From positions 1,612,001 to 1,676,000 of the forward strand of contig NZ_FNEO01000001.1 of the NCBI RefSeq assembly GCF_900100165.1: a DNA stretch of 64,000 nt, given 5' to 3'. The stretch is from Flavobacterium glycines (lineage in GTDB: Bacteria > Bacteroidota > Bacteroidia > Flavobacteriales > Flavobacteriaceae). The position numbers were made by a program, and so were the translations under genes. The notes below the pieces were generated by a model. It saw only the letters and a program-made list of their open reading frames with translations, was not told the origin of the DNA and made no database searches. This document shows positions 28,654 through 38,490 of the stretch, one piece after another. Within the stretch, counting starts at the first letter, position 1, and each line of letters starts with the position of its first letter.

Positions 28654-31600
28654 ATGAAAATTAATTCTATTAATTGTCGTTTTGAATTTCAAAAACGGCT
28701 TCTGTTGATTATGATGAAAACATTTCTAATTCTATTCTGTACAACCGTTTTCAGTTTCAATACTGAAACCACTTTTTCGCAGGCAAAAATATCTATTGGA
28801 GAAAATCAATTGGTATCGGTCAAAGAAGTTTTTAAAATGATTCAACAGCAAACCAATTACAGTTTTATTTATCCAAACGATTTTTTTAAAGATGCTCCAA
28901 AGGTACAATTGAAAAAAGGTACCATTGAAATTTCTAAATTATTAGCTCCGATTTTTAAAGCCCGTAATTTGAATTTCGAAATAACAGCTGATAAAAACAT
29001 TATCATTAAAGAGGTTTTGAATACTGAAGCGAAAGAAAAACCCATTGAAGAAAAAGCGGTTCAGGAAATAAAAGTTTCAGGTAAAATAACCGATGAAAAT
29101 AACCAGCCTATTCCGGGAGCAAGTATTCTGGTTAAAGGAACTCAGATAGCTACGCAGACTGATTTTGATGGTAAATATTCAATAAAAGTCCCATCAGATG
29201 AGAGTGTTTTGGTGGTATCCTTTATAGGATACGGAACCAAAGAAATAAAAATCAATAAACAGTCAGTAATTAATTGCCAACTTCTGCCGGAAACCGCTAA
29301 ACTGGATGAAGTTGTTGTTGTAGGGTATGGTTCCAGTAAGCAAAAAGACCTGACCGGTTCTGTTTCTTCAGTAAAATCAGAAAACTTTAATAAAGGACCA
29401 CAATTGAGTGCACAACAGGCTATACAAGGAAAAATGGCCGGTGTTGTAATAGCTCAGAATAGTGGAAAACCAGGAGGCTCTAATACGGTTATTATCCGTG
29501 GAGGAACTTCGTTAACAGGAACAAATGATCCTTTATACGTAATTGATGGTGTGCCAATTTCTACTACCGCAGGAGTGAGTTCGGCAAATATCAGAGGAAA
29601 TGGTACTGACTTTTTTGATCAGGAACCTACGAATCCTTTGATGACAATTAACCCAAATGATATTGAGTCGGTAACAGTTTTAAAAGATGCTTCTTCAACC
29701 GCTATTTATGGTTCGAGAGGTGCCAATGGGGTAATTGTTATTACTACTAAAAAAGGAAAATCAGGTAACTTAAAAGTGAGTTTAGATGTTACCGGAGGAA
29801 TTTCGACAGTTTCAAAAAAATTAGATGTATTATCCGCTGACGAATACAGAAAAATTAATACTGATTTGAATTTGACTTTTTCTGATTTAGGAGGAAATAC
29901 CAATTGGCAGGATGAAATTTACAGAACCGCTAAAACACAGGATTATAATTTATCTTTTTCAGGAGGTACAGACAAAACGGCTTACCGAGCTTCATTAGGT
30001 TATGGAGATCAGGAAGGAGTTTTAATTGGATCGGCATTACAAAGAGCAAACGCAAGAATTAATGTTAATCATTCTGCACTAAATGACCGATTAACATTTG
30101 ATTTAAAAGTGAATTACGGAGAAACATTTTCTAATAATTCACCAGTGTCAAATACAGTAGGAAGTGAAGCAGGAACAAGTATTAATTACGAATCCTATGT
30201 TTTCAACCCTACTTATCCGGTTTATGATGCTAATGGAAATTACAACCACGTTCCTCCTTACAGAATCAATCCGGTTTCTTTTTCTAATGACGTGTTAGAT
30301 GAGGTTAAAAACAATCGTTTTTTGGGGAATTTATCTACAACCTATAAGATTTTCAAACCATTAAGTGTTAATGTAAACTTAGGTTATACAAATCAGACGA
30401 TAAACAGAAATTCATATGTAAAAAAATCCAATCCACTGGGTGAAGGAATGGGCGGATATGCCAGCGTTCAAAAATTAGAGGATTACAGTAAGTTATTGGA
30501 AACTATTTTAAGATATGATGAACAATTTGGTAAACATAGCGTAAATGCTATTGCGGGTTATTCATACCAATATTTCCTTAACGAAGGAATCCGAAATGTA
30601 GTTTCCGGATTTTTATCAGATGAGTTTAAATGGTATAGTTTACAGGCTGCCAGTACTAATCAGGGAGTAACTTCTTTTATGGGAAGTAATAAATTGATTT
30701 CGATGTATGGTAGAGTAAATTATAATTATGATGATAAAATTTTGGCTACTGCAACAATCAGAAGAGATGGTTCAAGCCGATTTGGTTCAGGAAATCAATG
30801 GGGAGTATTCCCATCAGGATCTTTAGCCTGGAGAATTTCTAATATGGAATTTTTTAAGTCGAAAACAATCTCTGATTTGAAATTAAGAACCAGTTATGGT
30901 GTAACAGGAAATCAGGAAATAGGGAACTTGAACTCTATCACAAGACTTGGGGCAACTTCTGCCGGATATATCGTAGGAGGTCAGAGAATTACAACGGTAT
31001 TGCCTTTGCAATATGCTAATCCTGACTTAAAATGGGAACAAACAGCTCAATTTAATACAGGAGTTGATTACTCTTTATTAGGTGGCAGAATTCGCGGAAG
31101 CATCGATTATTATATCAAGAAAACAACAGATCTTTTATTGCGTATTCCGGTGCCTTCGCCTACTGCAGTTAGCACACAATTGGCAAACGTAGGAAGTGTA
31201 CAAAACAAAGGTATCGAATTAGAAATTTCTGCCGATATTATTAAGAAATCCGATTTTACATGGAGTACTTCTATCAACTATACCAGAAACAGAAATAAAG
31301 TTTTAAGTCTGTCTAACAGTTTGTACAAAGGAGATAATATTCAGGTAGCGCCATTACAGGGGCAAGGTTTAACAGCCGGAATTTATGCTCAGTTGATTAA
31401 GCCGGGATTGCCTGTAGGGACTTTTTACGGACGCGAATTTAAAGGTATCGAAAATGGTGTTGAGATCATTGATCCTGAAATGAAAGTAATTGGTTGTGCT
31501 CAGCCTGATTTCACTTTTGGTATTACGAACTCATTGACTTATAAAAGGTTTTCATTAGGATTTAATTTCAGAGGCTCTGTTGGTAATGATGTTTATAATT

Positions 31601-31968
31601 TGACAGCTAACAACTTAGGATATTTAAGTAATCTTCCTGGTCGAAATGTATTTAAAGAAGCTGTTACAAGTGGTGTTTTAAGAAGTCAGCCAAAACAATA
31701 TTCTTCAAGATGGATTGAAGATGGTTCTTTTGTGAGATTGGATAATATTACTTTAGGTTATGATATTGATCTTAAAAATGTTCCTTCCATCTCTAATGCA
31801 AGGTTGTTTATTACCGGACAAAATTTATTGTTGTTTACTAAATATTCCGGTTTAGATCCTGAGGTTAATTCAGATGTGTCAGCTACTGGAATTGCTCCAC
31901 TGGGAGTGGATTATTTAGCTTATCCTAAAGCTAAAACCGTAAGCGTTGGATTAAGTGTGTCTTTTTAA
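28654..31968 (+). CDS. SusC-like TonB-dependent transporter with STN domain (pair 2)
   Basis: 1104 residues. After an export signal comes an STN domain (about 46-130), a carboxypeptidase-regulatory-like domain (about 140-220, GKITDENNQPIPGASILVKGT), a TonB-box-like DEVVVVGYG, a plug (ending KDASSTAIYGSRGANGVIVITTKKG) and a beta barrel to the terminal Phe (SVGLSVSF). With the SusD that follows 31 bases later it imports oligosaccharides. The STN domain would report substrate to the FecR encoded upstream. It differs enough from pair 1 to suggest a different pectic ligand. Confidence 0.95.
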   Translation: MKINSINCRFEFQKRLLLIMMKTFLILFCTTVFSFNTETTFSQAKISIGENQLVSVKEVFKMIQQQTNYSFIYPNDFFKDAPKVQLKKGTIEISKLLAPIFKARNLNFEITADKNIIIKEVLNTEAKEKPIEEKAVQEIKVSGKITDENNQPIPGASILVKGTQIATQTDFDGKYSIKVPSDESVLVVSFIGYGTKEIKINKQSVINCQLLPETAKLDEVVVVGYGSSKQKDLTGSVSSVKSENFNKGPQLSAQQAIQGKMAGVVIAQNSGKPGGSNTVIIRGGTSLTGTNDPLYVIDGVPISTTAGVSSANIRGNGTDFFDQEPTNPLMTINPNDIESVTVLKDASSTAIYGSRGANGVIVITTKKGKSGNLKVSLDVTGGISTVSKKLDVLSADEYRKINTDLNLTFSDLGGNTNWQDEIYRTAKTQDYNLSFSGGTDKTAYRASLGYGDQEGVLIGSALQRANARINVNHSALNDRLTFDLKVNYGETFSNNSPVSNTVGSEAGTSINYESYVFNPTYPVYDANGNYNHVPPYRINPVSFSNDVLDEVKNNRFLGNLSTTYKIFKPLSVNVNLGYTNQTINRNSYVKKSNPLGEGMGGYASVQKLEDYSKLLETILRYDEQFGKHSVNAIAGYSYQYFLNEGIRNVVSGFLSDEFKWYSLQAASTNQGVTSFMGSNKLISMYGRVNYNYDDKILATATIRRDGSSRFGSGNQWGVFPSGSLAWRISNMEFFKSKTISDLKLRTSYGVTGNQEIGNLNSITRLGATSAGYIVGGQRITTVLPLQYANPDLKWEQTAQFNTGVDYSLLGGRIRGSIDYYIKKTTDLLLRIPVPSPTAVSTQLANVGSVQNKGIELEISADIIKKSDFTWSTSINYTRNRNKVLSLSNSLYKGDNIQVAPLQGQGLTAGIYAQLIKPGLPVGTFYGREFKGIENGVEIIDPEMKVIGCAQPDFTFGITNSLTYKRFSLGFNFRGSVGNDVYNLTANNLGYLSNLPGRNVFKEAVTSGVLRSQPKQYSSRWIEDGSFVRLDNITLGYDIDLKNVPSISNARLFITGQNLLLFTKYSGLDPEVNSDVSATGIAPLGVDYLAYPKAKTVSVGLSVSF

Positions 31969-31999
31969 GCATAATTTCAATTAATAAAATACTACTATC

Positions 32000-33538
32000 A
32001 TGAAAATATATAAAATCAAATTAATATTGTGTTCATTCGTTGCTTTGCTTTGCATGCCTGGATGTACCAACCTGGAAGAAGAAACATTCGGAAGTTTATC
32101 ACCTGATACTTATTATAACAATGAAGCAGAAGCACTTTCTTCTGTTGTTGGAGTTTATCAATCCCTGTCACAAGTTGTTCATATTGGAGATCCTTGGCGT
32201 ATTGCCGAATTTGGAACCGATGAATTTATCGTTCCCGGAAGAGCTAGTGGTGGTTGGTTTGATCAAAATAACATTGATATAATAAACCATACTGTTGCCC
32301 CTACAAATGCGACTTGCGGAAGAGCCTGGAAAAATATTTTTCAGGAAATAGGAGTTGCGAATGCTGTTTTGGAAAGTTTGCAGGCTTCTCCAAATAGTGG
32401 TAATCTGAAAGCTTTAATAGCAGAGACACGTGCGTTACGTGCTTACGGTTATTTTTATGCTATGGATTTTTGGGGAAATGTACCTTTGGTAACTGTAGCC
32501 AGAATTGATCCTAATAATTTACCTACTAATACTCCAAGAAAAGACGTATTCACTTTTATTGAAACAGAAATGTTAGCAGCTGTAGAAGATTTACCTTCGA
32601 TAACTACTGTGAATAAGGCGAGTTATTATCCAAGATTTACTAAAGAAGCTATTTACGGATTGTTAGCAACTATGTATTTGAATGCAGAGGTTTACACAGG
32701 AACTCCAAAATGGACAGAAGCTGTTGCAATGTGTGATAAAATTATCAGTACGAATAAGTATTCTCTGGAGGCTGCTGTAGTTGATAATTTTAAAGCTACT
32801 AATGAGAAAAATTCAACAGAGATTATCTCTTCATTCTCAATTGCTCCGGCACAAAATGCAGGTGCTAATCAGTTTATTTTGTATACTCAAAACGGTTTAG
32901 ATAAATTAAAATATAATTTGCCTTTTACTCCGGCAAATGGATACAGTACGTATCAGGAAGCGCTAGATAGATATGAGAATCAAGATGTGCGTAAATCATT
33001 GATTGAATATGGACCACAATATTATTTGGATGGTGTCACTCCTTTGGCTTACCCAAATGGAACACAGTTAAATATCATTGCAGTGCAAAGTTTAATTAGT
33101 GCAGAGGATAATGAAGGTTACAAAGTTTTGAAATATACTCCTGTAGGAACTTCATGGTCTGGCTTTAATGCGGATAATGATTTGGTTTTAATGCGTTATG
33201 CAGATATTTTGTTGATAAAAGCTGAAGCTTTATTTAGAGGGGGTACTACTACAATTGCTGATACTCCATTAAATTTGATTAATACAGTAAGAGGAAGAAG
33301 TAATGCTTCTGTTTTATCAAGTTTAACATTGAAAAATATTGAAGACGAAAGAGCCAGAGAATTGATTTGGGAAGGGCATCGTAGAAGAGATATGATTCGT
33401 TTTGGTACTTATTTTACCGGAACTTGGGCATTCAAAACTACACAAACAGAAACTTTCAGGGGCTTGTATCCAATTCCTCAGGAACAGAGAACAGCCAACC
33501 CAAAACTAAATCAGAATCCAGGTTATCCGGAAAATTAA
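32000..33538 (+). CDS. SusD/RagB-family glycan-binding lipoprotein (pair 2)
   Basis: 512-residue lipoprotein (CMPGC, Cys22). SusD hallmarks: ALIAETRALRAYGYFYAMDFWGNVPLV, YADILLIKAEALFRGG and the C-terminal ERARELIWEGHRRRDMIRFG with a PIPQEQRTANPKLNQNPGY ending typical of the family. It partners the preceding SusC. A strong terminator follows at 33569. Confidence 0.95.
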   Translation: MKIYKIKLILCSFVALLCMPGCTNLEEETFGSLSPDTYYNNEAEALSSVVGVYQSLSQVVHIGDPWRIAEFGTDEFIVPGRASGGWFDQNNIDIINHTVAPTNATCGRAWKNIFQEIGVANAVLESLQASPNSGNLKALIAETRALRAYGYFYAMDFWGNVPLVTVARIDPNNLPTNTPRKDVFTFIETEMLAAVEDLPSITTVNKASYYPRFTKEAIYGLLATMYLNAEVYTGTPKWTEAVAMCDKIISTNKYSLEAAVVDNFKATNEKNSTEIISSFSIAPAQNAGANQFILYTQNGLDKLKYNLPFTPANGYSTYQEALDRYENQDVRKSLIEYGPQYYLDGVTPLAYPNGTQLNIIAVQSLISAEDNEGYKVLKYTPVGTSWSGFNADNDLVLMRYADILLIKAEALFRGGTTTIADTPLNLINTVRGRSNASVLSSLTLKNIEDERARELIWEGHRRRDMIRFGTYFTGTWAFKTTQTETFRGLYPIPQEQRTANPKLNQNPGYPEN

Positions 33539-33568
33539 TATTTAATTTGGTTAGTAATTAAATTGTTG

Positions 33569-33611
33569 CCCCATGTAGGTGTAGATAATTCTAAACTACA
33601 TGGGGTTTTTT
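33569..33611 (+). terminator. Rho-independent terminator after susD (pair 2)
   Basis: 10-bp perfect stem CCCCATGTAG / CTACATGGGG followed by six T. Confidence 0.9.
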
Positions 33612-33638
33612 CTTAATTTGATTTTGTAAAATAGCAAT

Positions 33639-34628
33639 ATGAATTTTAGATGCCCATTTCTTGTAATGTTGGTCTCAATATTATTTTTAAGTGAAGTATA
33701 TTGTCAGTCTTATAAAGGTGTTACTGGAATAAGTGACACTTCTTATTCTACTAAAAACGCTTATAATCATGATGTAAAAACGCATCCGAACATTAAGATT
33801 GTTTCTGAATTTCATCTTGAAACAGTAAAAGAAAAACGAAATGTTGTTTATTGCGAAACTGGAAAACGCAAACTGAATCTAGATGTTTTTTATAATGCTG
33901 ATAAGTCATATTCTAAACAAACGGCGGTTATTATTATTCACGGTGGCGGTTGGCGTACCGGAAGCAGAACACAACATTATCCAATGGCTCAAAAGTTAGC
34001 CAGTTTAGGTTATGTGTGTTTTACACCGGAATACCGTCTCTCAACCGAAGCACTTTTTCCGGCAGCAATATTTGATGTTAAGTCGGCTATACGTTGGGTT
34101 CGAAAAAATGCTGTGGCTTATAATTTTGATCCTAATAAAATTGCCATTGTTGGTTTTTCGGCTGGTGGAGAAATGGCTGCTTTTATGGGAACAACGGCGA
34201 ATATGCCGTTATTTGAAGGAACTTCTTGTAACTTAGACGCAAAATCCAATGTGAATGCAGTTGTTGATATCGACGGAACTTTATCATTTGTACATCCGGA
34301 TGGGAGGGAAGGAGATGATTCCAAAAGTACTTCGGCAGGAACCTATTGGTTTGGTTATGCGAAAGCAGAAAATCCAAAATTGTGGGAAGCGGCTTCCCCA
34401 TTGAGTTATGTAAGCGCTCAAACACCACCAACGCTTTTTATTAATAGCTCCGTACCCTGGATGCATGCGGGTAGGGAAGATTACATCAAAGTTTTGGATA
34501 AAAACGAAATTTATTCTGAAGTAAAAGAATTTGAAGAAGCACCACATTCTTTTTGTTTGTATGAGCCTTGGTTTAGTCCTACAATTGAATGCATAAATAA
34601 TTTTTTAACTAAAGTTTTCAATAAATAG
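33639..34628 (+). CDS. Secreted alpha/beta-hydrolase esterase (BD-FAE-like), copy 2
   Basis: 329 residues with a signal peptide (to VYCQ23). It carries the HGGGW oxyanion motif, GFSAGGE nucleophile elbow, DIDGTLSFVHPDG acidic block and APHSF histidine. It is collinear with the esterase at 19026 over its whole length, including the TSYSTK start and the YRLSTEALFPAA segment, so the two arose by duplication. It probably removes acetyl or feruloyl groups from pectin. It is separated from susD by a terminator, so it may have its own promoter. Confidence 0.85.
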   Translation: MNFRCPFLVMLVSILFLSEVYCQSYKGVTGISDTSYSTKNAYNHDVKTHPNIKIVSEFHLETVKEKRNVVYCETGKRKLNLDVFYNADKSYSKQTAVIIIHGGGWRTGSRTQHYPMAQKLASLGYVCFTPEYRLSTEALFPAAIFDVKSAIRWVRKNAVAYNFDPNKIAIVGFSAGGEMAAFMGTTANMPLFEGTSCNLDAKSNVNAVVDIDGTLSFVHPDGREGDDSKSTSAGTYWFGYAKAENPKLWEAASPLSYVSAQTPPTLFINSSVPWMHAGREDYIKVLDKNEIYSEVKEFEEAPHSFCLYEPWFSPTIECINNFLTKVFNK

Positions 34629-34661
34629 TACTATTGGTGTTTGTGAGAAAGACAAAGCTTT

Positions 34662-34731
34662 TAACCATTTAGTTATTTAAGAAAATTAAGATTTGCAGTT
34701 TTCTTAACTTTCTTAATTGGCTTAATGGTTT
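34662..34731. repeat. Large imperfect inverted repeat between two esterase genes
   Basis: Inner arms 34677-34691 and 34701-34716 (TTAAGAAAATTAAGA against TTCTTAACTTTCTTAA) plus outer arms around ACCATTTAG / CTTAATGGT form a long AT-rich hairpin. No T-run follows on the plus strand, so it is not a standard terminator; it may protect mRNA ends. Confidence 0.5.
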
Positions 34732-34787
34732 AAAAAAATAATATTCACAATGTTTCCAGTAGAAATAATAAATAAATTTTCAATGTT

Positions 34788-35777
34788 ATGAAGCAGTTTT
34801 TTCAAAATGTATTTTGTGTAATTCTTCTTGTTTCTTTTGGTGCCAATGCGCAGCAAACCACGATTAAGATTCCAAAAGATACTTCTTTTACGGTAAAAAA
34901 TGAATTCAAAAAATACCGAAAAAATTTCCCAAACATAAAACCGGCTAAAGATTCTTTGCCGGGAAATGTAAATGAAAGTCGGAATTTGGTTTATACAACA
35001 CTAAAAAATACTCCTTTTGGAGATAGGGATTTGCATGTTGATGTTTTTTCGCCAAAGAAAAAAGGAAAATATCCTGCGTTGATCATGGTGCACGGCGGAG
35101 GATGGAGAGCAGGAGATAAAATGTTGCAGGTTCCTTTAGCTCAGAAATTGGCAGCCAAAGGAATTGTAACCATCTGTGTGGAGTACCAATTGTTGCAGGA
35201 AGCCAAATATCCAGCAGCGCTTTACAATATAAAATCGGCAGTGCGATGGACACGCGCCAATGCGGATAAATTCGGAATTGACCCGGATAAAATTGCTGTT
35301 TCAGGTTGTTCGGCAGGAGGACAATTGGCTTTGTTAACTGGATTGACAAGCGGAATTGAATCGAAAGAAGGAGATCAGGGGAACTTAGGTTTTTCAAGCA
35401 AAATTCAGGCTATTGTAGACTTGGACGGAGTGGTCGATTTTATGGCGCCTTTGTCTTTGAATTTAAATCGAAAACCGGACTCGCCTGATGTGGAATGGTT
35501 AGGAGGTACTTTTTATGAAAAACCAGCGATATGGAAAGAAGCTTCGCCAATTTTTTGGGCCAATGAAAAATCATGTCCAATTCTGTTTATCAATAGCGGT
35601 TTTCCAAGATTTCATGCCGGTCAGGATGAGTTAATCGGAATGATGAAAGATTGGGGAATTTATACCGAAGTGCATAAATTTGATATTCAACTCCATACAT
35701 TCTGGCTGTTTCATCCGTGGATTGATCCAACGGCGAATTATATCAATGATTTTTTAATTAAAGTTTTTAATAAATAA
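34788..35777 (+). CDS. Secreted alpha/beta-hydrolase esterase, divergent copy 3
   Basis: 329 residues with a signal peptide (to ANAQ22). It has HGGGW, a GCSAGGQ nucleophile elbow, a DLDGVVDF acidic block and a C-terminal LHTFWLFHPW histidine. It is homologous to the esterases at 19026 and 33639 but much more diverged, with a Cys next to the catalytic Ser and a different lid region. It starts an apparent three-gene operon with the CE12 and CE8 genes (3-bp and 6-bp gaps), so it likely acts together with them in stripping esters from pectin. Confidence 0.85.
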   Translation: MKQFFQNVFCVILLVSFGANAQQTTIKIPKDTSFTVKNEFKKYRKNFPNIKPAKDSLPGNVNESRNLVYTTLKNTPFGDRDLHVDVFSPKKKGKYPALIMVHGGGWRAGDKMLQVPLAQKLAAKGIVTICVEYQLLQEAKYPAALYNIKSAVRWTRANADKFGIDPDKIAVSGCSAGGQLALLTGLTSGIESKEGDQGNLGFSSKIQAIVDLDGVVDFMAPLSLNLNRKPDSPDVEWLGGTFYEKPAIWKEASPIFWANEKSCPILFINSGFPRFHAGQDELIGMMKDWGIYTEVHKFDIQLHTFWLFHPWIDPTANYINDFLIKVFNK

Positions 35778-35780
35778 TAC

Positions 35781-36593
35781 ATGAGAAAATTTATAGTCCC
35801 TGCAATTGGTGTGCTAGCCAGTTTTACAATCATGGCTTTTAGTATTCAAAAATCGAATGCAACCACTGTTTATTTAATCGGCGATTCCACAATGGCAGAT
35901 TATGCCAATAATTACGAACCGGGCAAAGATTACATGAAAACCAGATATCCGGTTACGGGATGGGGGCAGGTTTTTCAGCAGTTTTTAGTGAAAGACAGCC
36001 TGCAAAAAGTAAATAAATTGATAAAGACAGAAAGTGCAGTTGTTGATGACCGTGCCAGAGGAGGTCGCAGTACGCGAACCTTTTTTCAGGAAGGAAGATG
36101 GCGTGCCGTATTTGAAAATCTAAAAAAAGATGATTTGGTGTTGATGCAATTCGGACATAATGATGCTGCCGAAGACAGAACCGAAAGATATGTTCCTATT
36201 GAAGGATATAAGGAGTTTTTGAGATTGTTTGTCAGTCAAACCAAATCCAAAGGGGCTCAACCTATTATTTTGACTCCGGTTGCCAGAAATTATCCTTGGG
36301 TAGATGGAAAATTGCAAAACGTTCATGGTTTATATGATCAGGCAGCCAAAGATGTTGCTCAAGAATTGAATGTGCCTCTTATTGATTTGAACAAAAAATC
36401 AATGGATTTTTTTACTAAAAAAGGAGAGACTTTTTCAGCCGAAAATTATTTTATGAATTTTCCGGCCGGTAAATATGAAGCTTATCCGGAAGGTCAGAAA
36501 GACAATACCCATTTTCAAACTAAAGGAGCCGTTGAAGTTGCCAGAATGGTTTTTGAAGGAATGAAAGAAATAAATGCTACTTTTAAAAAGTAA
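35781..36593 (+). CDS. Rhamnogalacturonan acetylesterase, CE12 (SGNH hydrolase)
   Basis: 270 residues, exported (hydrophobic start to about residue 27). SGNH blocks: GDSTM with nucleophile Ser36, Gly in RGGRSTRTF, Asn in QFGHND, and the Asp241/His244 pair in KDNTHF. It matches the CE12 RhgT/YesT type that removes acetyl groups from rhamnogalacturonan I. It lies between a divergent esterase and a CE8 gene with almost no gaps. Confidence in the family is high; the precise acetyl position is unknown. Confidence 0.92.
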   Translation: MRKFIVPAIGVLASFTIMAFSIQKSNATTVYLIGDSTMADYANNYEPGKDYMKTRYPVTGWGQVFQQFLVKDSLQKVNKLIKTESAVVDDRARGGRSTRTFFQEGRWRAVFENLKKDDLVLMQFGHNDAAEDRTERYVPIEGYKEFLRLFVSQTKSKGAQPIILTPVARNYPWVDGKLQNVHGLYDQAAKDVAQELNVPLIDLNKKSMDFFTKKGETFSAENYFMNFPAGKYEAYPEGQKDNTHFQTKGAVEVARMVFEGMKEINATFKK

Positions 36594-36599
36594 TAAAAG

Positions 36600-37592
36600 A
36601 TGATTTTTATGAAAAATAGATTTCGATTCCAGTTTGTTTTATTGTTGCTATTTATGACACAATTGTTTGTTGGTCAGACAGCAAATCCTGAAAAATACAA
36701 ATACCAGTTTGTTGTAGCCAAAGACGGCAGCGGCGAATTCAAATATATTCAGGATGCCATTGATGCGATGCGAAAATTTCCTTTAGCTCCGATAACTTTG
36801 TATATCAAGAACGGAGTTTACAACGAAAAAATAGAATTGTCTGCAAATAATACCGATGTTACTTTTATAGGCGAAAGTGTCGATAAAACGATTATTACCT
36901 ATAATGATTATTCCGGCAGAGGCAAAATGGGGACTTTTGATTCGTATACCGCTAAAATATCCGGGAATCGATTCAGGGCAGAGAATATTACGTTTGCCAA
37001 TTCGGCAGGTAGAGTAGGACAGGCAGTTGCTTTATATGTCGATGCCGACAAAGCGGTTTTTAAGAATTGCAAGTTTTTGGGAAATCAGGATACAATTTAT
37101 AATGGAGGCGAATATTCGAGACAATTTTTTGTTAACTGCCATATCGAGGGAACGACAGATTTTATTTTCGGACCAGCCACGGCAGTATTTAAAAACTGTA
37201 CCATTTTTGGAAAAACTAATTCGTATATAACTGCTCCAAATACGCCAAAAGACAAAGAATTTGGTTTTGTTTTTCTGGATTGCAAAGTAATTGTCAATGA
37301 AGAAGTGGATAAATTGTACCTTGGCAGACCTTGGCGGGCATGGGCAAAATCAGTATTTATAAAATGCGAATTACCTAAACAAATTGCTGTCGAAGCATGG
37401 GATAATTGGGGAAATGCTGAAAATGAAAAAACAGCCTATTTTGCCGAGTACGAATGCACGGGCGAAGGTTTTAAACCTACAGAAAGAGCAGCATGGACAC
37501 ACCAACTGAAAAAATCAGAAGCCGAAAAATATACACTTAAAAATATATTGGGAAATCCAAAGTCTACAGAAAAAGAATGGTATGAGTTGTGA
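36600..37592 (+). CDS. Pectin methylesterase, CE8
   Basis: 330 residues (327 if the second ATG at 36609 is used, which gives a more typical signal peptide MKNRFRF...). A right-handed beta-helix pectinesterase with Asp164 in GNQDTIY, Asp187 in TTDFIFG and Arg243 in LGRPW, the catalytic set of CE8. It removes methyl esters from homogalacturonan so that pectate lyases can act. It is the last gene of the esterase operon and is followed by a strong terminator. It duplicates the activity of the CE8 domain in the giant protein at 324-8099 but, lacking a T9SS domain, is probably periplasmic. Confidence 0.94.
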   Translation: MIFMKNRFRFQFVLLLLFMTQLFVGQTANPEKYKYQFVVAKDGSGEFKYIQDAIDAMRKFPLAPITLYIKNGVYNEKIELSANNTDVTFIGESVDKTIITYNDYSGRGKMGTFDSYTAKISGNRFRAENITFANSAGRVGQAVALYVDADKAVFKNCKFLGNQDTIYNGGEYSRQFFVNCHIEGTTDFIFGPATAVFKNCTIFGKTNSYITAPNTPKDKEFGFVFLDCKVIVNEEVDKLYLGRPWRAWAKSVFIKCELPKQIAVEAWDNWGNAENEKTAYFAEYECTGEGFKPTERAAWTHQLKKSEAEKYTLKNILGNPKSTEKEWYEL

Positions 37593-37623
37593 AATTTTAA
37601 ATCATTTATTTGAAATCAAAAAC

Positions 37624-37656
37624 AGCCGCAGGGATTATCTTGCGGCTATTTTTTTT
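37624..37656 (+). terminator. Rho-independent terminator after the CE8 gene
   Basis: AGCCGCA / TGCGGCT stem followed by eight T; marks the right end of the pectin locus. Confidence 0.88.
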
Positions 37657-37687
37657 AAGTAATAATAATGAGTTTGTTGATGTTTTT

Positions 37688-38275
37688 TTAGTCTTTTATA
37701 TAAAGTGGTCTGCCCCAGGATGGTCTGTTTTTTAAGAGGTCATGCTTTTCTTTTTCGGTTGCATTAATTGGAATGCAATCCAAATGAATAATTGGATTTA
37801 TAAATTTACGTGCATATTTTCCAATTTGAAAACTTGAAAGATTACCATTAAGAAACATAGCTCCGCTATAAGGTGATGTATTGTATAAAATTTTCTTATC
37901 AATTAGACCAAGAACTGTAGAATCATCAAAAGGCATTTCTAAACTAAATTGAGGTTCAAGATAAAATTCACGAAGCACTTTCTTTTCATTAGCATTTAAT
38001 GTTAGAATAGTTTCCCTAATCTGTTTTTTAGCAGAGTAATAGCTATATATATAACTAATTTTTTTTAAGATATATTTGATTACAGAAATAATTACAATCG
38101 GAACAGAAATCAAATAAGCTATATATCCATAAATATAAATGTCTGATTTTTTATTGATAACAATTATTACATATTCAGGATAGTAAAAGAAAAAAGTACC
38201 TGACATTGCTATTACTAAACAGAGTAAAGAGGGTAATTTTGTTAAATCAAATATTGCTGTAAAGTATTTTTCCAT
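37688..38275 (-). CDS. SieB-like (superinfection exclusion) membrane protein, tentative
   Basis: 195 residues from the ATG at 38275; an upstream ATG at 38335 adds 20 residues that fit the family less well. Two membrane segments near the N-terminus (about 15-35 and 50-75) are followed by a cytoplasmic domain containing LTLNANEKKVLREFYLEPQ and a VLGLIDKKILY block. This layout resembles the SieB superinfection-exclusion family, but I assign it only from architecture and weak motif similarity. It is a lone gene between the pectin locus and a tRNA pair, transcribed against the PUL. It could equally be an unrelated small membrane protein. Confidence 0.5.
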   Translation of the reverse strand: MEKYFTAIFDLTKLPSLLCLVIAMSGTFFFYYPEYVIIVINKKSDIYIYGYIAYLISVPIVIISVIKYILKKISYIYSYYSAKKQIRETILTLNANEKKVLREFYLEPQFSLEMPFDDSTVLGLIDKKILYNTSPYSGAMFLNGNLSSFQIGKYARKFINPIIHLDCIPINATEKEKHDLLKNRPSWGRPLYIKD

Positions 38276-38346
38276 ATTGTAAATATAGTAATAAGATAAC
38301 TGTATTTTTGAAATAATTCCAAAATAGTGATGCAATTAATAACTAC

Positions 38347-38377
38347 AAAAAAAAGCCTCAGATTTCTCTGAAGCTTT
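38347..38377 (-). terminator. Terminator of the initiator tRNA pair
   Basis: On the minus strand AAAGCTTCAGA, GAAA loop, TCTGAGGCTTT then T-run, directly after the second tRNA. Confidence 0.8.
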
Positions 38378-38382
38378 CTTAG

Positions 38383-38455
38383 TAGCGGGAACAGGACTCG
38401 AACCTGTGACCTTCGGGTTATGAGCCCGACGAGCTGCCTACTGCTCTATCCCGCG
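38383..38455 (-). tRNA. Initiator tRNA-fMet (anticodon CAT), copy 2
   Basis: 73-nt cloverleaf with anticodon loop CTCATAA, a GGG:CCC anticodon stem, A11-U24 and an unpaired position 1-72 (C-U), all initiator traits. Identical in sequence to the copy at 38491. Confidence 0.93.
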
Positions 38456-38490
38456 ATGTGCGTTTTGTAATCTCAATAAGGCTACCTTAG

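Noticed and set aside
34662..34731. Terminator between esterases
   Set aside because: Long hairpin but no T-run after it in the transcribed direction; kept as a repeat only.
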